A stretch of DNA of 64,000 nt from Streptomyces sp. SAJ15 (GTDB taxonomy: Bacteria > Actinomycetota > Actinomycetes > Streptomycetales > Streptomycetaceae), in assembly GCF_007595705.1 (NCBI RefSeq), contig NZ_NISY01000002.1, forward strand, positions 434,001-498,000, read 5' to 3'. The position numbers and the translations under genes are program-made. The notes beneath the pieces were generated by a model that was given only the letters and a program-made list of their open reading frames with translations, was not told the DNA's origin and did no database searches. Shown piece by piece: positions 25,058 to 34,040 of the stretch; the stretch's first letter is position 1; the number at the start of each line of letters is the position of its first letter.

Positions 25058-27121
25058 GTGAAGACAACAGTGTCCACGGCGCCGTACGGAGCCTGGGGCT
25101 CGCCGATCGACGCCGCGCTGGCCGCGTCGCTCGACGGGCGACCGGAGTACGTGGGCACGGTCGGCGACGAGGTCTGGTGGACCGCGCCCCGCCCGGAGGA
25201 GGGCGGCCGGCGCACCCTGGTGCGGCTGAGGGCCGACGGCACCGAGGCGGCGGCCCTGCCCGCGCCGTGGAACGCGCGCAGCAGGGTCATCGAGTACGGG
25301 GGCGCCCCGTGGGCGGGCCTCGCGCGACCGGCCGGCGGCCCGCTGATCGTGTTCGTCCACTTCGACGACCAGCGGCTGTACGCCTACGAGCCGGACGGTG
25401 CCGCCGCGCCGCGGCCGCTGACCCCGGTCTCCCCGGTCGGCGGCGGGCTGCGCTGGGCCGATCTGCGGATCGACGCCGACCGGGGCGAGGTGTGGGGCGT
25501 GCTGGAGGAGTTCACCGGCGCGGCCCCCACCGAGGTGCGACGGGTGATCGCCGCCGTTCCGCTGGACGGCTCCGCCGCCGAGGACCGCGCCGCGCTGCGC
25601 GAACTGTCCGGCGGCGCTCACCGGTTCGTCACCGGGCCCCGGCTCTCCCCGGACGGGCGGCGCGCGGCCTGGCTGGCCTGGGATCACCCGAGGATGCCCT
25701 GGGACGGCACGGAGGTGATCCTCGCCGAGGTCGCGGACGACGGCGGCTTCACCGGTGAGCGGCGGCTGCTGGGCGGCGCGGGGGAGGCGGTGGCCCAGGT
25801 CGAATGGGCCGCGGACGGCGCGCTGCTGTACGTCTCGGACGTCTCCGGCTGGTGGAACCTGCACCGGATCGACCCCGACGCGGCCCCCGGCACCGGATCG
25901 GGGGACATCCCCGGCACCGGCACCGGCCCCGGCACCGACACCGGGGCCGAGGCCGCGACCGGCACCCCGCTGTGCCCGCGGGAGGAGGACTTCGGCGGGC
26001 CGCTGTGGGCGTTGGGCCTGCGCTGGTTCCTGCCGCTGGAGAGCGGGCTGATCGCCGTCGTCCACGGCCGGGGACCGGCCGCCCTGGGCGTCCTCGACCC
26101 GGAGACCGGCGAGTTGGTGGACGCCCCCGGCCCGTGGACCGAGTACAGGGCCACGCTGGCGGCGGCCGGCACCCGCGTCCTCGGCGTCGCCGCGAGCCCC
26201 CGCAGCGGCTACGAGGTGGTGGAGCTGGACACCCGCACCGGGCGGGCGCGGGTGATCGGCGCCGCGCACGTCGACCCCGTCGACCCGGCCTACTACCCGG
26301 AGCCGCGGATCCGCACCTTCACCGGCGTCGACGGCCGAGAGGTGCACGCCCACATCTACCCGCCGCACAGCCCCGACCACGGCGCGCCCGACGGCGGCCC
26401 TCCGCCGTTCGTCGTCTGGGCGCACGGGGGGCCGACCTCCCGGTCCCCGCTCGTCCTCGATCTGGAGATCGCCTACTTCACCTCGCGCGGCATCGGCGTC
26501 GCCGACGTCAACTACGGCGGGTCGACGGGGTACGGCCGCGCCTACCGGGAGCGGCTGCGGGAGCGCTGGGGCGAGGTGGACGTCGAGGACTGTGCCGCGG
26601 TCGCCCGGGCGCTCGCCGAGGAGGGCACGGCCGACCCCTCCCGGCTGGCGATCCGCGGCGGCAGCGCCGGCGGTTGGACGGCGGCCGCCTCCCTCGCCAC
26701 CACCGAGCTGTACGCCTGCGGCACGGTGAGCTACCCGGTGCTCGACCTCGTCGGCTGGGCGGACGGCGGCACGCACGACTTCGAGTCGCGCTATCTGCAC
26801 ACCCTCATCGGCCCCGAGGAGGAGGTCCCCGAGCGCTATCGCGAACGGGCCCCGCTGACCCACGCGGGGCGCGTCAGCGCGCCGTTCCTGCTGCTCCAGG
26901 GGTTGGAGGACCCGATCTGCCCGCCGGCGCAGTGCGAGCGCTTCCTGGCCGAGACGGCCGGTCGGGGCGTCCCGCACGCGTATCTGACCTTCGAGGGCGA
27001 GGGCCACGGCTTCCGCCGTGCCACCACCCTGGTCCGGGCCCTGGAGGCCGAACTGTCGCTGTACGCGCAGACCTTCGGCATCACCCGCACCGACATACCC
27101 GTCCTGGAGTTCACCAAGTAG
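25058..27121 (+). CDS. S9-family prolyl oligopeptidase / acylaminoacyl peptidase
   Basis: 687 residues. N-terminal ~400 residues form a beta-propeller with a low-complexity Gly/Thr/Pro insert (about 287-302); the C-terminal alpha/beta hydrolase has AHGGPTSR as oxyanion region, nucleophile Ser536 in GGSAGGW, Asp618 in GLEDPICPP and His650 in GEGHGF. Cleaves short peptides or N-acylated peptides in the cytoplasm (no signal peptide seen). GTG 25058 has AGGAGGCG upstream. Last gene of the M55-M20-S9 operon. Confidence 0.95.
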   Translation: MKTTVSTAPYGAWGSPIDAALAASLDGRPEYVGTVGDEVWWTAPRPEEGGRRTLVRLRADGTEAAALPAPWNARSRVIEYGGAPWAGLARPAGGPLIVFVHFDDQRLYAYEPDGAAAPRPLTPVSPVGGGLRWADLRIDADRGEVWGVLEEFTGAAPTEVRRVIAAVPLDGSAAEDRAALRELSGGAHRFVTGPRLSPDGRRAAWLAWDHPRMPWDGTEVILAEVADDGGFTGERRLLGGAGEAVAQVEWAADGALLYVSDVSGWWNLHRIDPDAAPGTGSGDIPGTGTGPGTDTGAEAATGTPLCPREEDFGGPLWALGLRWFLPLESGLIAVVHGRGPAALGVLDPETGELVDAPGPWTEYRATLAAAGTRVLGVAASPRSGYEVVELDTRTGRARVIGAAHVDPVDPAYYPEPRIRTFTGVDGREVHAHIYPPHSPDHGAPDGGPPPFVVWAHGGPTSRSPLVLDLEIAYFTSRGIGVADVNYGGSTGYGRAYRERLRERWGEVDVEDCAAVARALAEEGTADPSRLAIRGGSAGGWTAAASLATTELYACGTVSYPVLDLVGWADGGTHDFESRYLHTLIGPEEEVPERYRERAPLTHAGRVSAPFLLLQGLEDPICPPAQCERFLAETAGRGVPHAYLTFEGEGHGFRRATTLVRALEAELSLYAQTFGITRTDIPVLEFTK

Positions 27122-27185
27122 GCGACCAGATCACCTCTTCCGCTCGAACGGCCCCGCGCCGCCGCTCCGTTCGTGCCGGCCGGTG

Positions 27186-27207
27186 GCCCGTGGCCCGGGC
27201 CACGGGC
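27186..27207. terminator. Palindrome downstream of the peptidase operon
   Basis: Perfect 22-bp palindrome (arm GCCCGTGGCCC) 64 bases after the S9 stop, able to fold into a hairpin with a small loop. Probable terminator. Confidence 0.6.
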
Positions 27208-27355
27208 GCGCGGCCGCCGGGAGCGCCGGGCCCGGTGGCCGACCCGCCGATCGGACCGGGCCCGTCGCCGTGTGGCGGCGGGGCACCGGTAGCGTGATCG
27301 ACGGCGACGTCGTCGCCGGCCATGTCGTTGCCGACTCAATGGGGGAGACCGCCCG

Positions 27356-27448
27356 ATGACCGAAGTAAGGAACGCCGTGGCGCCGGACGCCGCGGCAGGG
27401 CGTGCGGCGGACCGCGCGCAGCTGCCAGACGGCGGAGCGCGGGCATGA
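27356..27448 (+). CDS. Possible 30-residue leader ORF before the phosphopantetheinyl transferase
   Basis: ATG 27356 is preceded by GGGGGAG (27341-27347) at an ideal 8-base spacing, a much better ribosome site than any for the gene behind it. The ORF encodes 30 residues beginning MTEVRNAVAPDAAAGRAADR and its TGA overlaps the ATG of the transferase (ATGA), so it could drive that gene by translational coupling. The peptide is Ala/Arg-rich with no recognisable motif. It could instead be a chance ORF. Confidence 0.45.
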   Translation: MTEVRNAVAPDAAAGRAADRAQLPDGGARA

Positions 27449-28167
27449 CGGCGCCGCGCGTCCTGGGGCGCGACGAGCCGCCGGCCGCCCTGGTCGGCCG
27501 CTGGCAGGGCGGTCCGCAGACCTGGCTGCTCAGCGTCTCGGAGTACACCTCCGAGCTGGAGGGCTATGTGGCCGAGAAGATCCTCGACGCCCAGGAGCGT
27601 GAGCGGGTCGCCGCGTTCCTGCGGGACGAGGACCGGGAGCGGTACACCGCGGCCCACGTCGGACTGCGTCGGCTGCTGGGCGCCTACCTCGACCTGGAGC
27701 CCTCGGAGGTGCCGTTCATCCGGGAGCCCTGCCCCGGCTGCGGCGAGCCACACGGCCGCCCGGCGGTCCGCGGCGGCGCGCTGCACTTCAACATGTCGCA
27801 CGCCGCCGACCTGGTGCTCTTCGCCTTCGCGGGCACGCCGATCGGGGTGGACGTGGAACGGGTGCAGTCGGTGGCGGTCGTGGACCAGATCACGCCGAGC
27901 CTGCACCCCCGGGAGCGCACCGAGTTGGCCGCGCTGCCGCCGGCCGAGCGGCCGGCCGCGTTCGCCCGCTGCTGGACCCGCAAGGAGGCGTACCTCAAGG
28001 GCCTGGGCACCGGACTCTCGCGTGACCCGGCGACGGACTACGTGAGCACCGGTGTGGCGACGGTGCCGGTCGGCTCCTGGTCGCTCGCGGACATCCCGGT
28101 CGACCACGTCCGGTCGGGGTACGCCGCGGCCTGGGCGCTCCTGGAGGCCACCCGAACGGACCAGTAG
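27445..28167 (+). CDS. 4'-phosphopantetheinyl transferase (Sfp type)
   Basis: 240 residues. Transfers phosphopantetheine from CoA to the serine of carrier proteins, a plausible activator of the PKS acyl carrier protein in this window. Motifs: HFNMSHAADL, the Mg-binding IGVDVERV (Asp136, Glu138) and WTRKEAYLKGLGTGL (Glu181, Lys185). The segment CPGCGEPHG may be a metal-binding variant of the usual spacer. Start ATG 27445, which overlaps the stop of a short upstream ORF; longer in-frame starts lack conserved sequence. Confidence 0.93.
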   Translation: MTAPRVLGRDEPPAALVGRWQGGPQTWLLSVSEYTSELEGYVAEKILDAQERERVAAFLRDEDRERYTAAHVGLRRLLGAYLDLEPSEVPFIREPCPGCGEPHGRPAVRGGALHFNMSHAADLVLFAFAGTPIGVDVERVQSVAVVDQITPSLHPRERTELAALPPAERPAAFARCWTRKEAYLKGLGTGLSRDPATDYVSTGVATVPVGSWSLADIPVDHVRSGYAAAWALLEATRTDQ

Positions 28168-28238
28168 CCCGCCGCGTGGGGATGCGCCGGGCCGGCAGCC
28201 GATGATGCTGGACGCATGAGCGTGAGCGAAGGCAGCCC

Positions 28239-28481
28239 ATGAGCGCGGCCAGAGGCAAGCACAGCGGCTTCCGGGGCGGCATGCGGGATCTGGTGTCGAC
28301 ACCCGGCCGCGTCGCCGGCCTCATCCTCTTCGTGCTCGCGCTGATCTTCATCTTCGAGAACATGCAGCAGGTGGGGATCCGGCTGCTGTTCTGGGAGGTG
28401 ACCATGCCGCTGTGGCTGGCGCTGCTGGGCATGGGCGTGGTCGGCGCGCTGTGCGGCGCCCTGCTCTTCCGCCGCCACTGA
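28239..28481 (+). CDS. Small LapA-domain-like membrane protein
   Basis: 80 residues with two transmembrane helices (about 26-42 and 56-75) joined by EVTMP; the first ends ALIFIFENMQQVGIRLLFW, the pattern of the LapA (DUF1049) domain. In proteobacteria LapA acts in LPS assembly, which has no meaning in a Gram-positive, so the role here is unknown. The N-terminus is basic and the C-terminus ends RRH, predicting both ends inside. Confidence 0.8.
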   Translation: MSAARGKHSGFRGGMRDLVSTPGRVAGLILFVLALIFIFENMQQVGIRLLFWEVTMPLWLALLGMGVVGALCGALLFRRH

Positions 28482-28608
28482 GGTCGATCGCGGGCCGCCG
28501 GCGGCGCCGGACGGGCCGTTCGCCTCCCCGACACCGGGGGTGCCTGCCTGGTCTCGGGGCGACAGCGGACACCCGGCGGCCGCCGGGCCGCGCTGGCACA
28601 CTGCGTGC

Positions 28609-30189
28609 ATGGTGAGGCGATCCACGCACGGTACGGCGCGAGCCTGGGCGGCGCTCGGCGGCGACCCCGCGCTGTTGGACCGGATCGACTACGGCGGCCC
28701 GGCCGGAACGCTCCCGGCCAGGCTGCCGGCGCGGGAACTGGCGAGGTCCACGGTCGCGGTCTGCGCGCTGGCCGCCGCCGAACTGGCGGCGCGGCGCGCG
28801 GGCCCGGGCGCCGCGGTGCCCGGCGTACGGGTGGACGACGCGGCGGTGGCGACCGCGTTCGCCAGCGAACGACTGCTGCTGATCGAGGGCCGCGCGCCGA
28901 CCGTCTTCGCCCCGCTGTCCCGCTACTGGCGCACCGCGGACGGCTGGGTGCGCACCCACGCCAACTACCCGCACCACCGGGCGCGACTGCTCGCCGCGCT
29001 GGGTTTGACCGACCACGGGGGCGCGGGCGGCGCGGCCCTCGTCGAGCGGGTCGCCGCCGACCTGGCCGGGCGAGCCGCCCGCGAGGTGGAGCAGACGGTG
29101 TACGCGGCGGGCGGGCTCGCCGTCGCCGTACGGTCGCCGGAGCAGTGGGCGGCCCATCCACAGGGGGCGGCGGTCGCCCGGCACCCGCTGCTGACCCTGG
29201 AGCGGATCGGGGACGCGCCCGCCCGACGGCTGGGGGAGCGGGACGACCGGCTCGCCGGGGCGTCTCGGACGGGGCCGCCCGCCGGGGCGCCGCGGACCCC
29301 GCTGCCCGCGGCCGGCCTGCGGGTGCTCGATCTGACCCGGGTGCTCGCGGGGCCGGTGGCGACCCGCACGCTCGCCCTGCTCGGTGCGGACGTGCTGCGG
29401 GTGGACGCGCCGGGCCTGCCGGAGGCCCCCGACGTCCACGCCGACACCGGCTTCGGTAAGCGCTCCACCGTGCTGGACCTCGGCCGCCGCGCCGACCGGG
29501 CCGCGTTCGAGGACCTGTTGGCGACCGCGGACGTCGTGGTCACCGGCTACCGGCCCGGTGCCCTGGACCGGTACGGGCTGGCCCCCGACGCGCTCGCCGA
29601 GCGCCGCCCCGGCCTGGTCATCGGGCAGCTGAGCGCCTGGGGCGGCTACGGACCCTGGGGCGGGCGGCGTGGCTTCGACAGCCTGGTGCAGGCCGCGACC
29701 GGCATCGCCACGCTGGAGGCGGCCGCCGACGCGTCCGAGGATCGCCCCGGCGCGCTCCCCGCTCAGGTCCTGGACCACGGCACCGGCTATCTGCTGGCCG
29801 CCGCGGTGCTGCGCGCCGTCACCGAGCAACTCGTCGGCGGGGGCACCCGGTTGGCCCGGCTCGCGCTCGCGCAGACCGCCGGCTGGCTGCTGCACGGCAT
29901 CCCGGCCGACCCCCGCCCCAGGCCCCCGGCGCGGGGCGCCGACGAGCCCCGGGCCACCCCTGCCCCCGGCATCACCCCCGAGGCCCCGGCTCCCGGTACC
30001 CCGGAGGCCCCGGCTTCCGGCAGCACGGACGTCCCGGGTCTCGGCGACGCCGGGAGCCGGCTCGCCGAAGTCGACGGGGAGTTGGGGCGACTGCGCCACG
30101 CGCTCTCCCCGGTGGACTTCGACGGCGGTCCCACGCGCTGGGCGCACCCCTCCCTCCGTTGGGGCACCGCCCCCGCGACCTGGAGCTGA
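28609..30189 (+). CDS. CaiB/BaiF-type (family III) CoA transferase
   Basis: 526 residues. The canonical family III start LRVLDLTRVLAGPVATRTLALLGADVLRVD is only at about 240-270, so a ~230-residue N-terminal half precedes it; that half looks like a diverged partner domain. The catalytic Asp is probably Asp389 in AQVLDHGTGY. A Pro/Ala/Thr/Gly-rich insert (about 440-475) interrupts the C-terminal part. CoA donor and acceptor are unknown. ATG 28609 starts the protein; no strong ribosome site. Confidence 0.85.
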   Translation: MVRRSTHGTARAWAALGGDPALLDRIDYGGPAGTLPARLPARELARSTVAVCALAAAELAARRAGPGAAVPGVRVDDAAVATAFASERLLLIEGRAPTVFAPLSRYWRTADGWVRTHANYPHHRARLLAALGLTDHGGAGGAALVERVAADLAGRAAREVEQTVYAAGGLAVAVRSPEQWAAHPQGAAVARHPLLTLERIGDAPARRLGERDDRLAGASRTGPPAGAPRTPLPAAGLRVLDLTRVLAGPVATRTLALLGADVLRVDAPGLPEAPDVHADTGFGKRSTVLDLGRRADRAAFEDLLATADVVVTGYRPGALDRYGLAPDALAERRPGLVIGQLSAWGGYGPWGGRRGFDSLVQAATGIATLEAAADASEDRPGALPAQVLDHGTGYLLAAAVLRAVTEQLVGGGTRLARLALAQTAGWLLHGIPADPRPRPPARGADEPRATPAPGITPEAPAPGTPEAPASGSTDVPGLGDAGSRLAEVDGELGRLRHALSPVDFDGGPTRWAHPSLRWGTAPATWS

Positions 30190-30215
30190 GCGCCGCGACT
30201 TCCTAAGATTGTCCG

Positions 30216-30770
30216 ATGTCTGACTCCCCGCATGCCGAGTACATCGCCGCAGGAACCCGTGCGGCCATCCGGTCCATAGCGCGCGGCGACCGGGAGGAGT
30301 TCACCCGACTCGCCCGTGAGAGCGTCGAGTTCCACCGACCGTGGCTGTTCCTTCCGACGACCGACGACGCCTTCGACGGCTACATCGGACAGCTGGAGCG
30401 GCCCGACCGCGAGGGGTTCCTGGTCTGTGACCGGGAGACCGGAGCCGTCACCGGATTCGTCAACGTCAACAACATCGTGCGCGGGCGGTTCCAGAGCGGA
30501 TACCTGGGCTACGGCGCGTTCGTCCTCTCGGCCGGCCGGGGCTATATGGCCGAGGGGCTCGGACTGGTGCTGCGGCACGCCTTCGGGCCGCTCGGGCTGC
30601 ACCGGCTGGAGGCCAACATCCAGCCGGACAACGCGGCGTCGACCGGGCTGGTGAAGCGGCACGGCTTCCGGCTGGAGGGCTTCTCGCCGGAGTACCTCTT
30701 CATCGACGGGGCGTGGCGGGACCACCAGCGCTGGGCCATCACCCGCGAGATGCTCGACGAGCCCGCCTGA
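30216..30770 (+). CDS. GNAT-family acetyltransferase (RimJ/RimL type)
   Basis: 184 residues. Family features: DRETGAVTGFVNVNNIVRG, the CoA site GAFVLSAGRGYMAEGLGLVLRHAF (about 92-115) and LHRLEANIQPDNAASTGLVKRHGFRLEG, the usual RimJ C-terminal block. It probably acetylates an N-terminal amine or small molecule. The stop is followed immediately by six 21-bp tandem repeats that resemble duplications of its last codons. Confidence 0.92.
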   Translation: MSDSPHAEYIAAGTRAAIRSIARGDREEFTRLARESVEFHRPWLFLPTTDDAFDGYIGQLERPDREGFLVCDRETGAVTGFVNVNNIVRGRFQSGYLGYGAFVLSAGRGYMAEGLGLVLRHAFGPLGLHRLEANIQPDNAASTGLVKRHGFRLEGFSPEYLFIDGAWRDHQRWAITREMLDEPA

Positions 30771-30896
30771 GCCACACCGCCGGCCGCCTGAGCCACGTCG
30801 CCGGCCGCCTGAGCCACGCGGCCGGCCGTCTGAGCCACGCGGTCGGCCGCCCGGGCCACGTCGCCGCCCGCCTGCGCCACGTCGCCGCCCGCCGGA
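30771..30896 (+). repeat. Six tandem 21-bp repeats after the GNAT stop
   Basis: Unit GCCACGTCGCCGGCCGCCTGA, six consecutive copies (30771, 30792, 30813, 30834, 30855, 30876) with increasing divergence to the right. In the GNAT frame the first three copies again end in TGA, so the array looks like repeated duplication of a segment that included the gene's own stop codon. Confidence 0.85.
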
Positions 30897-31027
30897 TCCT
30901 CCCGGCGGCGCGGCCCCCTCGACTCCCCCTGGAGACGCCCTGTTCAGCGGCGCCACGGCGGTGTTCCATGGTCGTTGACGGCCGCCACAGCCGTGGCGGC
31001 CCCGGCGAGGAAGCGAGTGACGCCGCT

Positions 31028-33121
31028 GTGGCCACGACGGTGCGACGTACCCTGCTGACCCTGCCCGCCGCCCCGCTCGGGCCCGTCAATCCGCTGCCCG
31101 CCCTGCACCCGCTCGACGAGGCGCACCGGCTCGATGCCCGGCAGCGCGCCGCGCTCCCCGCCGAGATGGCCCGACAGATCGGTTACGAGCCGCTGCGTTC
31201 GCTGCTTCCGGTGCCGCTGCGGGACGGCTATGGACGACGTCGCACGGAGACCGAGCTCGACGCGATCGTGATCGAGAACGAGCGGCTGCGCGCCACCGTG
31301 CTGCCCGGACTCGGCGGCCGGATCCACTCCCTGCGCCACAAGCCCACCGACCGCGAACTCCTCTACCGCAACCCCGTCTTCCAGCCGGCCGACTTCGCGC
31401 TCAACGGCGCCTGGTTCTCCGGCGGCATCGAGTGGAACATCGGCGCCACCGGGCACACCACGCTCTCCTGCGCCCCGCTGCACGCCGCCCGCGTGGCCGC
31501 CCCCGACGGCGGGGAGATGCTACGGCTGTGGGAGTGGGAGCGGCTGCGCGACCTGCCCTTCCAGGTCGACCTGTGGCTCCCCGACGACTCCGACTTCCTC
31601 TACGTGGGCGTGCGCGTGCGCAACCCGCACCACCACACGGCCCCCGTCTACTGGTGGTCCAACACCGCCGTGCCCGAAGGGCCCGACACCCGGGTGCTCG
31701 CCCCCGCCGACACCGCCTGGCACTTCGGCTACGACCGCGCGCTGCGCCGCGTCCCCGTCCCGGAGTGGGACGGCGCCGACCGCAGCTACCCGCTGCGCGG
31801 CGAGCACGCCGCCGACTACTTCTACGAGCTGCCCGAGGACGCCCGGCGCTGGATCGCCGCGCTCGACGGCGAGGGCCGCGGACTGGTGCAGACCTCCACC
31901 GAGCTGCTGCGCGGCCGCAAGCTCTTCCTGTGGGGCGCGGGCCCGGGCGGACGGCGCTGGCAGCGCTGGCTCACCGAGCCGGGCACCGAAGGCTACGCCG
32001 AGATCCAGGCCGGGCTCGCCCGCACCCAGCTGGAGCACGTGCCGCTCGAACCCGGCGAGGAGTTCAGCTGGCTGGAGGCGTACGGGCCGCTGGCCGCCGA
32101 CCCCGGCGCGGTACAGGGCGGCGACTGGCGGGCCGCCCGGGAGGCGGTCGAGGCGGAGCTCGCGGCGGCCCTGCCCCGTGCCGAGGTGGCGGCGGCCCAC
32201 GCCGCCTGGCGGCCGTACGCCGACACCACACCCGGGGAGCGGCTGGCGGTCGGCTCCGGGTGGGGCGCCCTGGAGTGCGAACGCTCCCATACAGAGCTGC
32301 CCGGCACCCCGTTCGCGGCCGACACCCTCGGACCCGAACAGGAGCCGTGGCGCGCGCTGTTGAACACCGGTTCGTTGCCCCCGTGGCGGGATCCGGCCGC
32401 GGCCCCCGGGGCCTCCCTGGTGGCGCCGCCCTGGCGGGAGCTGTTGGAGGCGGCGCCCTCCCACGCCGCCGTCGAGTACCACCTGGGCGTCGCCCAGTGG
32501 CACTCCGGTGACCGCGCGCAGGCGGCCCGCAGCTGGGAGCGGTCGCTGCGGCACGCGCCCTCGCCCTGGGCGCTGCGCTGCCTGGCCGCCGCCGACGCCG
32601 CCGGGGGGCACCCCCAGCGGGCGGCTGACCGGCTGCTGAGCGCGGTGCGGTCGGTGCTCGGGGACGGGCGGCCGCCCGTCCCCGGGGCCGAGGCCGCGCT
32701 CGGGCGCGAGGCGGTCACCGCCCTGCTGGCCGCCGGCCGCCCGGACGAGGCGCGCACGGTGCTGGAGGAGCTGCCGCCGGCCGTCCGGGAGCGGGGCCGC
32801 TTCCGGTTGTTGCTGGCGCGGGCGCTGCTGGCCCAGGGGGAGCCGGCGGCCGCGCGCGCCGTGTTCGACCGCGGCTTCGACGTGGCCGACCTGCGCGAGG
32901 GGGACGAGACGCTCGGTGACACCTGGTTCGCGATCGCGGAGCGGCTGATCGCCGGCGAGGGCGGCTCGATCACCGAGGGCGTACGCGCCCGTGCGCGCGC
33001 CGAACACCCGCTGCCGGAGCGCTACGAGTACCGCATGCGCCCGGAGCAGTCGGTCGATGCCGCGGGCCCGATCGAGGGCGCCGCGCAGGCCGCGCCGACG
33101 GTCGGCGTGCGGAGCAGCTGA
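31028..33121 (+). CDS. DUF5107 and TPR-domain protein
   Basis: 697 residues. The N-terminal two thirds match the DUF5107 pattern (ENERLRATVLPGLGGRIHSLRHKPTDRELLYRNPVFQP, SGGIEWNIGATGHT), a galactose-mutarotase-like beta-sandwich probably acting on carbohydrate; the C-terminal third has tetratricopeptide-like helices (AVEYHLGVAQWHSGDRAQAARSWERSL, LLAAGRPDEARTVLEEL). I chose GTG 31028, directly before TTVRRTLLTLPAAPLG, which is where the family starts; an ATG at 30968 would add 20 residues and longer frames run into the tandem repeats. Function unknown. Confidence 0.82.
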   Translation: MATTVRRTLLTLPAAPLGPVNPLPALHPLDEAHRLDARQRAALPAEMARQIGYEPLRSLLPVPLRDGYGRRRTETELDAIVIENERLRATVLPGLGGRIHSLRHKPTDRELLYRNPVFQPADFALNGAWFSGGIEWNIGATGHTTLSCAPLHAARVAAPDGGEMLRLWEWERLRDLPFQVDLWLPDDSDFLYVGVRVRNPHHHTAPVYWWSNTAVPEGPDTRVLAPADTAWHFGYDRALRRVPVPEWDGADRSYPLRGEHAADYFYELPEDARRWIAALDGEGRGLVQTSTELLRGRKLFLWGAGPGGRRWQRWLTEPGTEGYAEIQAGLARTQLEHVPLEPGEEFSWLEAYGPLAADPGAVQGGDWRAAREAVEAELAAALPRAEVAAAHAAWRPYADTTPGERLAVGSGWGALECERSHTELPGTPFAADTLGPEQEPWRALLNTGSLPPWRDPAAAPGASLVAPPWRELLEAAPSHAAVEYHLGVAQWHSGDRAQAARSWERSLRHAPSPWALRCLAAADAAGGHPQRAADRLLSAVRSVLGDGRPPVPGAEAALGREAVTALLAAGRPDEARTVLEELPPAVRERGRFRLLLARALLAQGEPAAARAVFDRGFDVADLREGDETLGDTWFAIAERLIAGEGGSITEGVRARARAEHPLPERYEYRMRPEQSVDAAGPIEGAAQAAPTVGVRSS

Positions 33122-33255
33122 CCTGGCGTCACCAAAACCTTCGCACCCGCTGGCCCCGCCCGGTACGGTCTCGAACGTGTTTCCCCCTGCGGGGAGCCCA
33201 AGAGCTCCGCGCGCGGCAGCCCCGGCGGTTCCCACGCTGAGAGTAGGTTCCCTCC

Positions 33256-33636
33256 ATGGCATGTCGTATCAGTGAGCTCGTGCTCGGTTGCCGCGACCCC
33301 GAGGTGTTGGCGCGGTTCTGGTGCGAGGTCCTGGACTTCGTGGTGCTCGGTCGCGAAGAGGACGGCAGCATCGAGATCGGGCCGCGCGAAGGGTTCGGCG
33401 GCCCGCAACCGACGATCTTCCTCAGCCGCAGGGACGAGCCGGAGCCGGGGAAGCCCCGGCTGCACATCGACGTCAACGCCACCGACCGCGACCAGGACGC
33501 CGAGCTCGAACGCCTCCTGAAGCTCGGGGCGCGCCCGGCCGACATCGGCCAGACCGGCGAGGAGTCCTGGCACGTTCTCGCCGACCCCGAGGGCAATGAG
33601 TTCTGCCTGCTCAAGGGCCGCCTCAACCCGCTCTGA
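33256..33636 (+). CDS. VOC-superfamily (glyoxalase-like) protein
   Basis: 126 residues, one glyoxalase/bleomycin-resistance/dioxygenase fold. Begins RISELVLGCRDPEVLARFWCEVLDF and ends HVLADPEGNEFCLL, where His and Glu could be metal ligands. A small cytoplasmic enzyme or binding protein of unknown substrate. It stands alone and converges with another VOC gene 24 bases away. Confidence 0.88.
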   Translation: MACRISELVLGCRDPEVLARFWCEVLDFVVLGREEDGSIEIGPREGFGGPQPTIFLSRRDEPEPGKPRLHIDVNATDRDQDAELERLLKLGARPADIGQTGEESWHVLADPEGNEFCLLKGRLNPL

Positions 33637-33660
33637 CGGCTCCGTGTCCCCGGTGCGGCC

Positions 33661-34014
33661 CTAGGCGACCGCCTTCCGGTCGACGTACTCGAAGACCGAG
33701 CCGTCCGGGTGACGGGCCACCAGGTTGCGGCCGATGGGGGTGGGCAGCGGACCGGCGACGATCTGCGCGCCCACCGCCCGCAGGTCCGCCACCGCCTCGT
33801 CCACGTCCTTCACCGCGATCGTCGCGGTGATCTTCCGCAGGATGGACAGCTCCGTCTCCGGCCCGCTCATCAGGAAGAAGCAGCCGACCGCCGCGACCGA
33901 GACGCCGCCGCGGGTGAAGCGGAGCGCCTCGGCGCCGGTCAGCCGTTCATAGACGGCGACCGCCTCGTCCAGGTCGTTGACGCACACCCGTAGTGAAGTC
34001 CCCAGAATGTCCAT
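33661..34014 (-). CDS. VOC-superfamily protein
   Basis: 117 residues. Typical VOC strands (SLRVCVNDLDEAVAVYERLTGAE, ITATIAVKDVDEAVADLRAVGAQIV, RNLVARHPDGSVFEYVD); the terminal Glu before YVD is the usual metal position. Its substrate is unknown. It lies 26 bases downstream of the methyltransferase gene on the same strand and is likely cotranscribed with it. It shares little with the convergent VOC gene beyond the fold. Confidence 0.87.
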   Translation of the reverse strand: MDILGTSLRVCVNDLDEAVAVYERLTGAEALRFTRGGVSVAAVGCFFLMSGPETELSILRKITATIAVKDVDEAVADLRAVGAQIVAGPLPTPIGRNLVARHPDGSVFEYVDRKAVA

Positions 34015-34040
34015 GTGGGGGAGCCTAGTTGGTGACGAGG

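Noticed and set aside
23666..27007. A 1113-residue open frame on the minus strand antisense to the peptidase operon
   Set aside because: Same GC-skew shadow effect: the plus-strand genes carry catalytic motifs, the antisense frame none.
27339..27359. Six-codon ORF (MGETAR) overlapping the leader ORF start
   Set aside because: Its sequence is simply the ribosome site of the next ORF; too short to support.
28216..28242. Eight-codon ORF (MSVSEGSP) ending in ATGA at the LapA-like gene start
   Set aside because: There is no ribosome site and the length is compatible with chance.
30771..30896. Repeat array considered as CRISPR
   Set aside because: Units are 21 bp and directly adjacent without spacers, and no cas genes are present.
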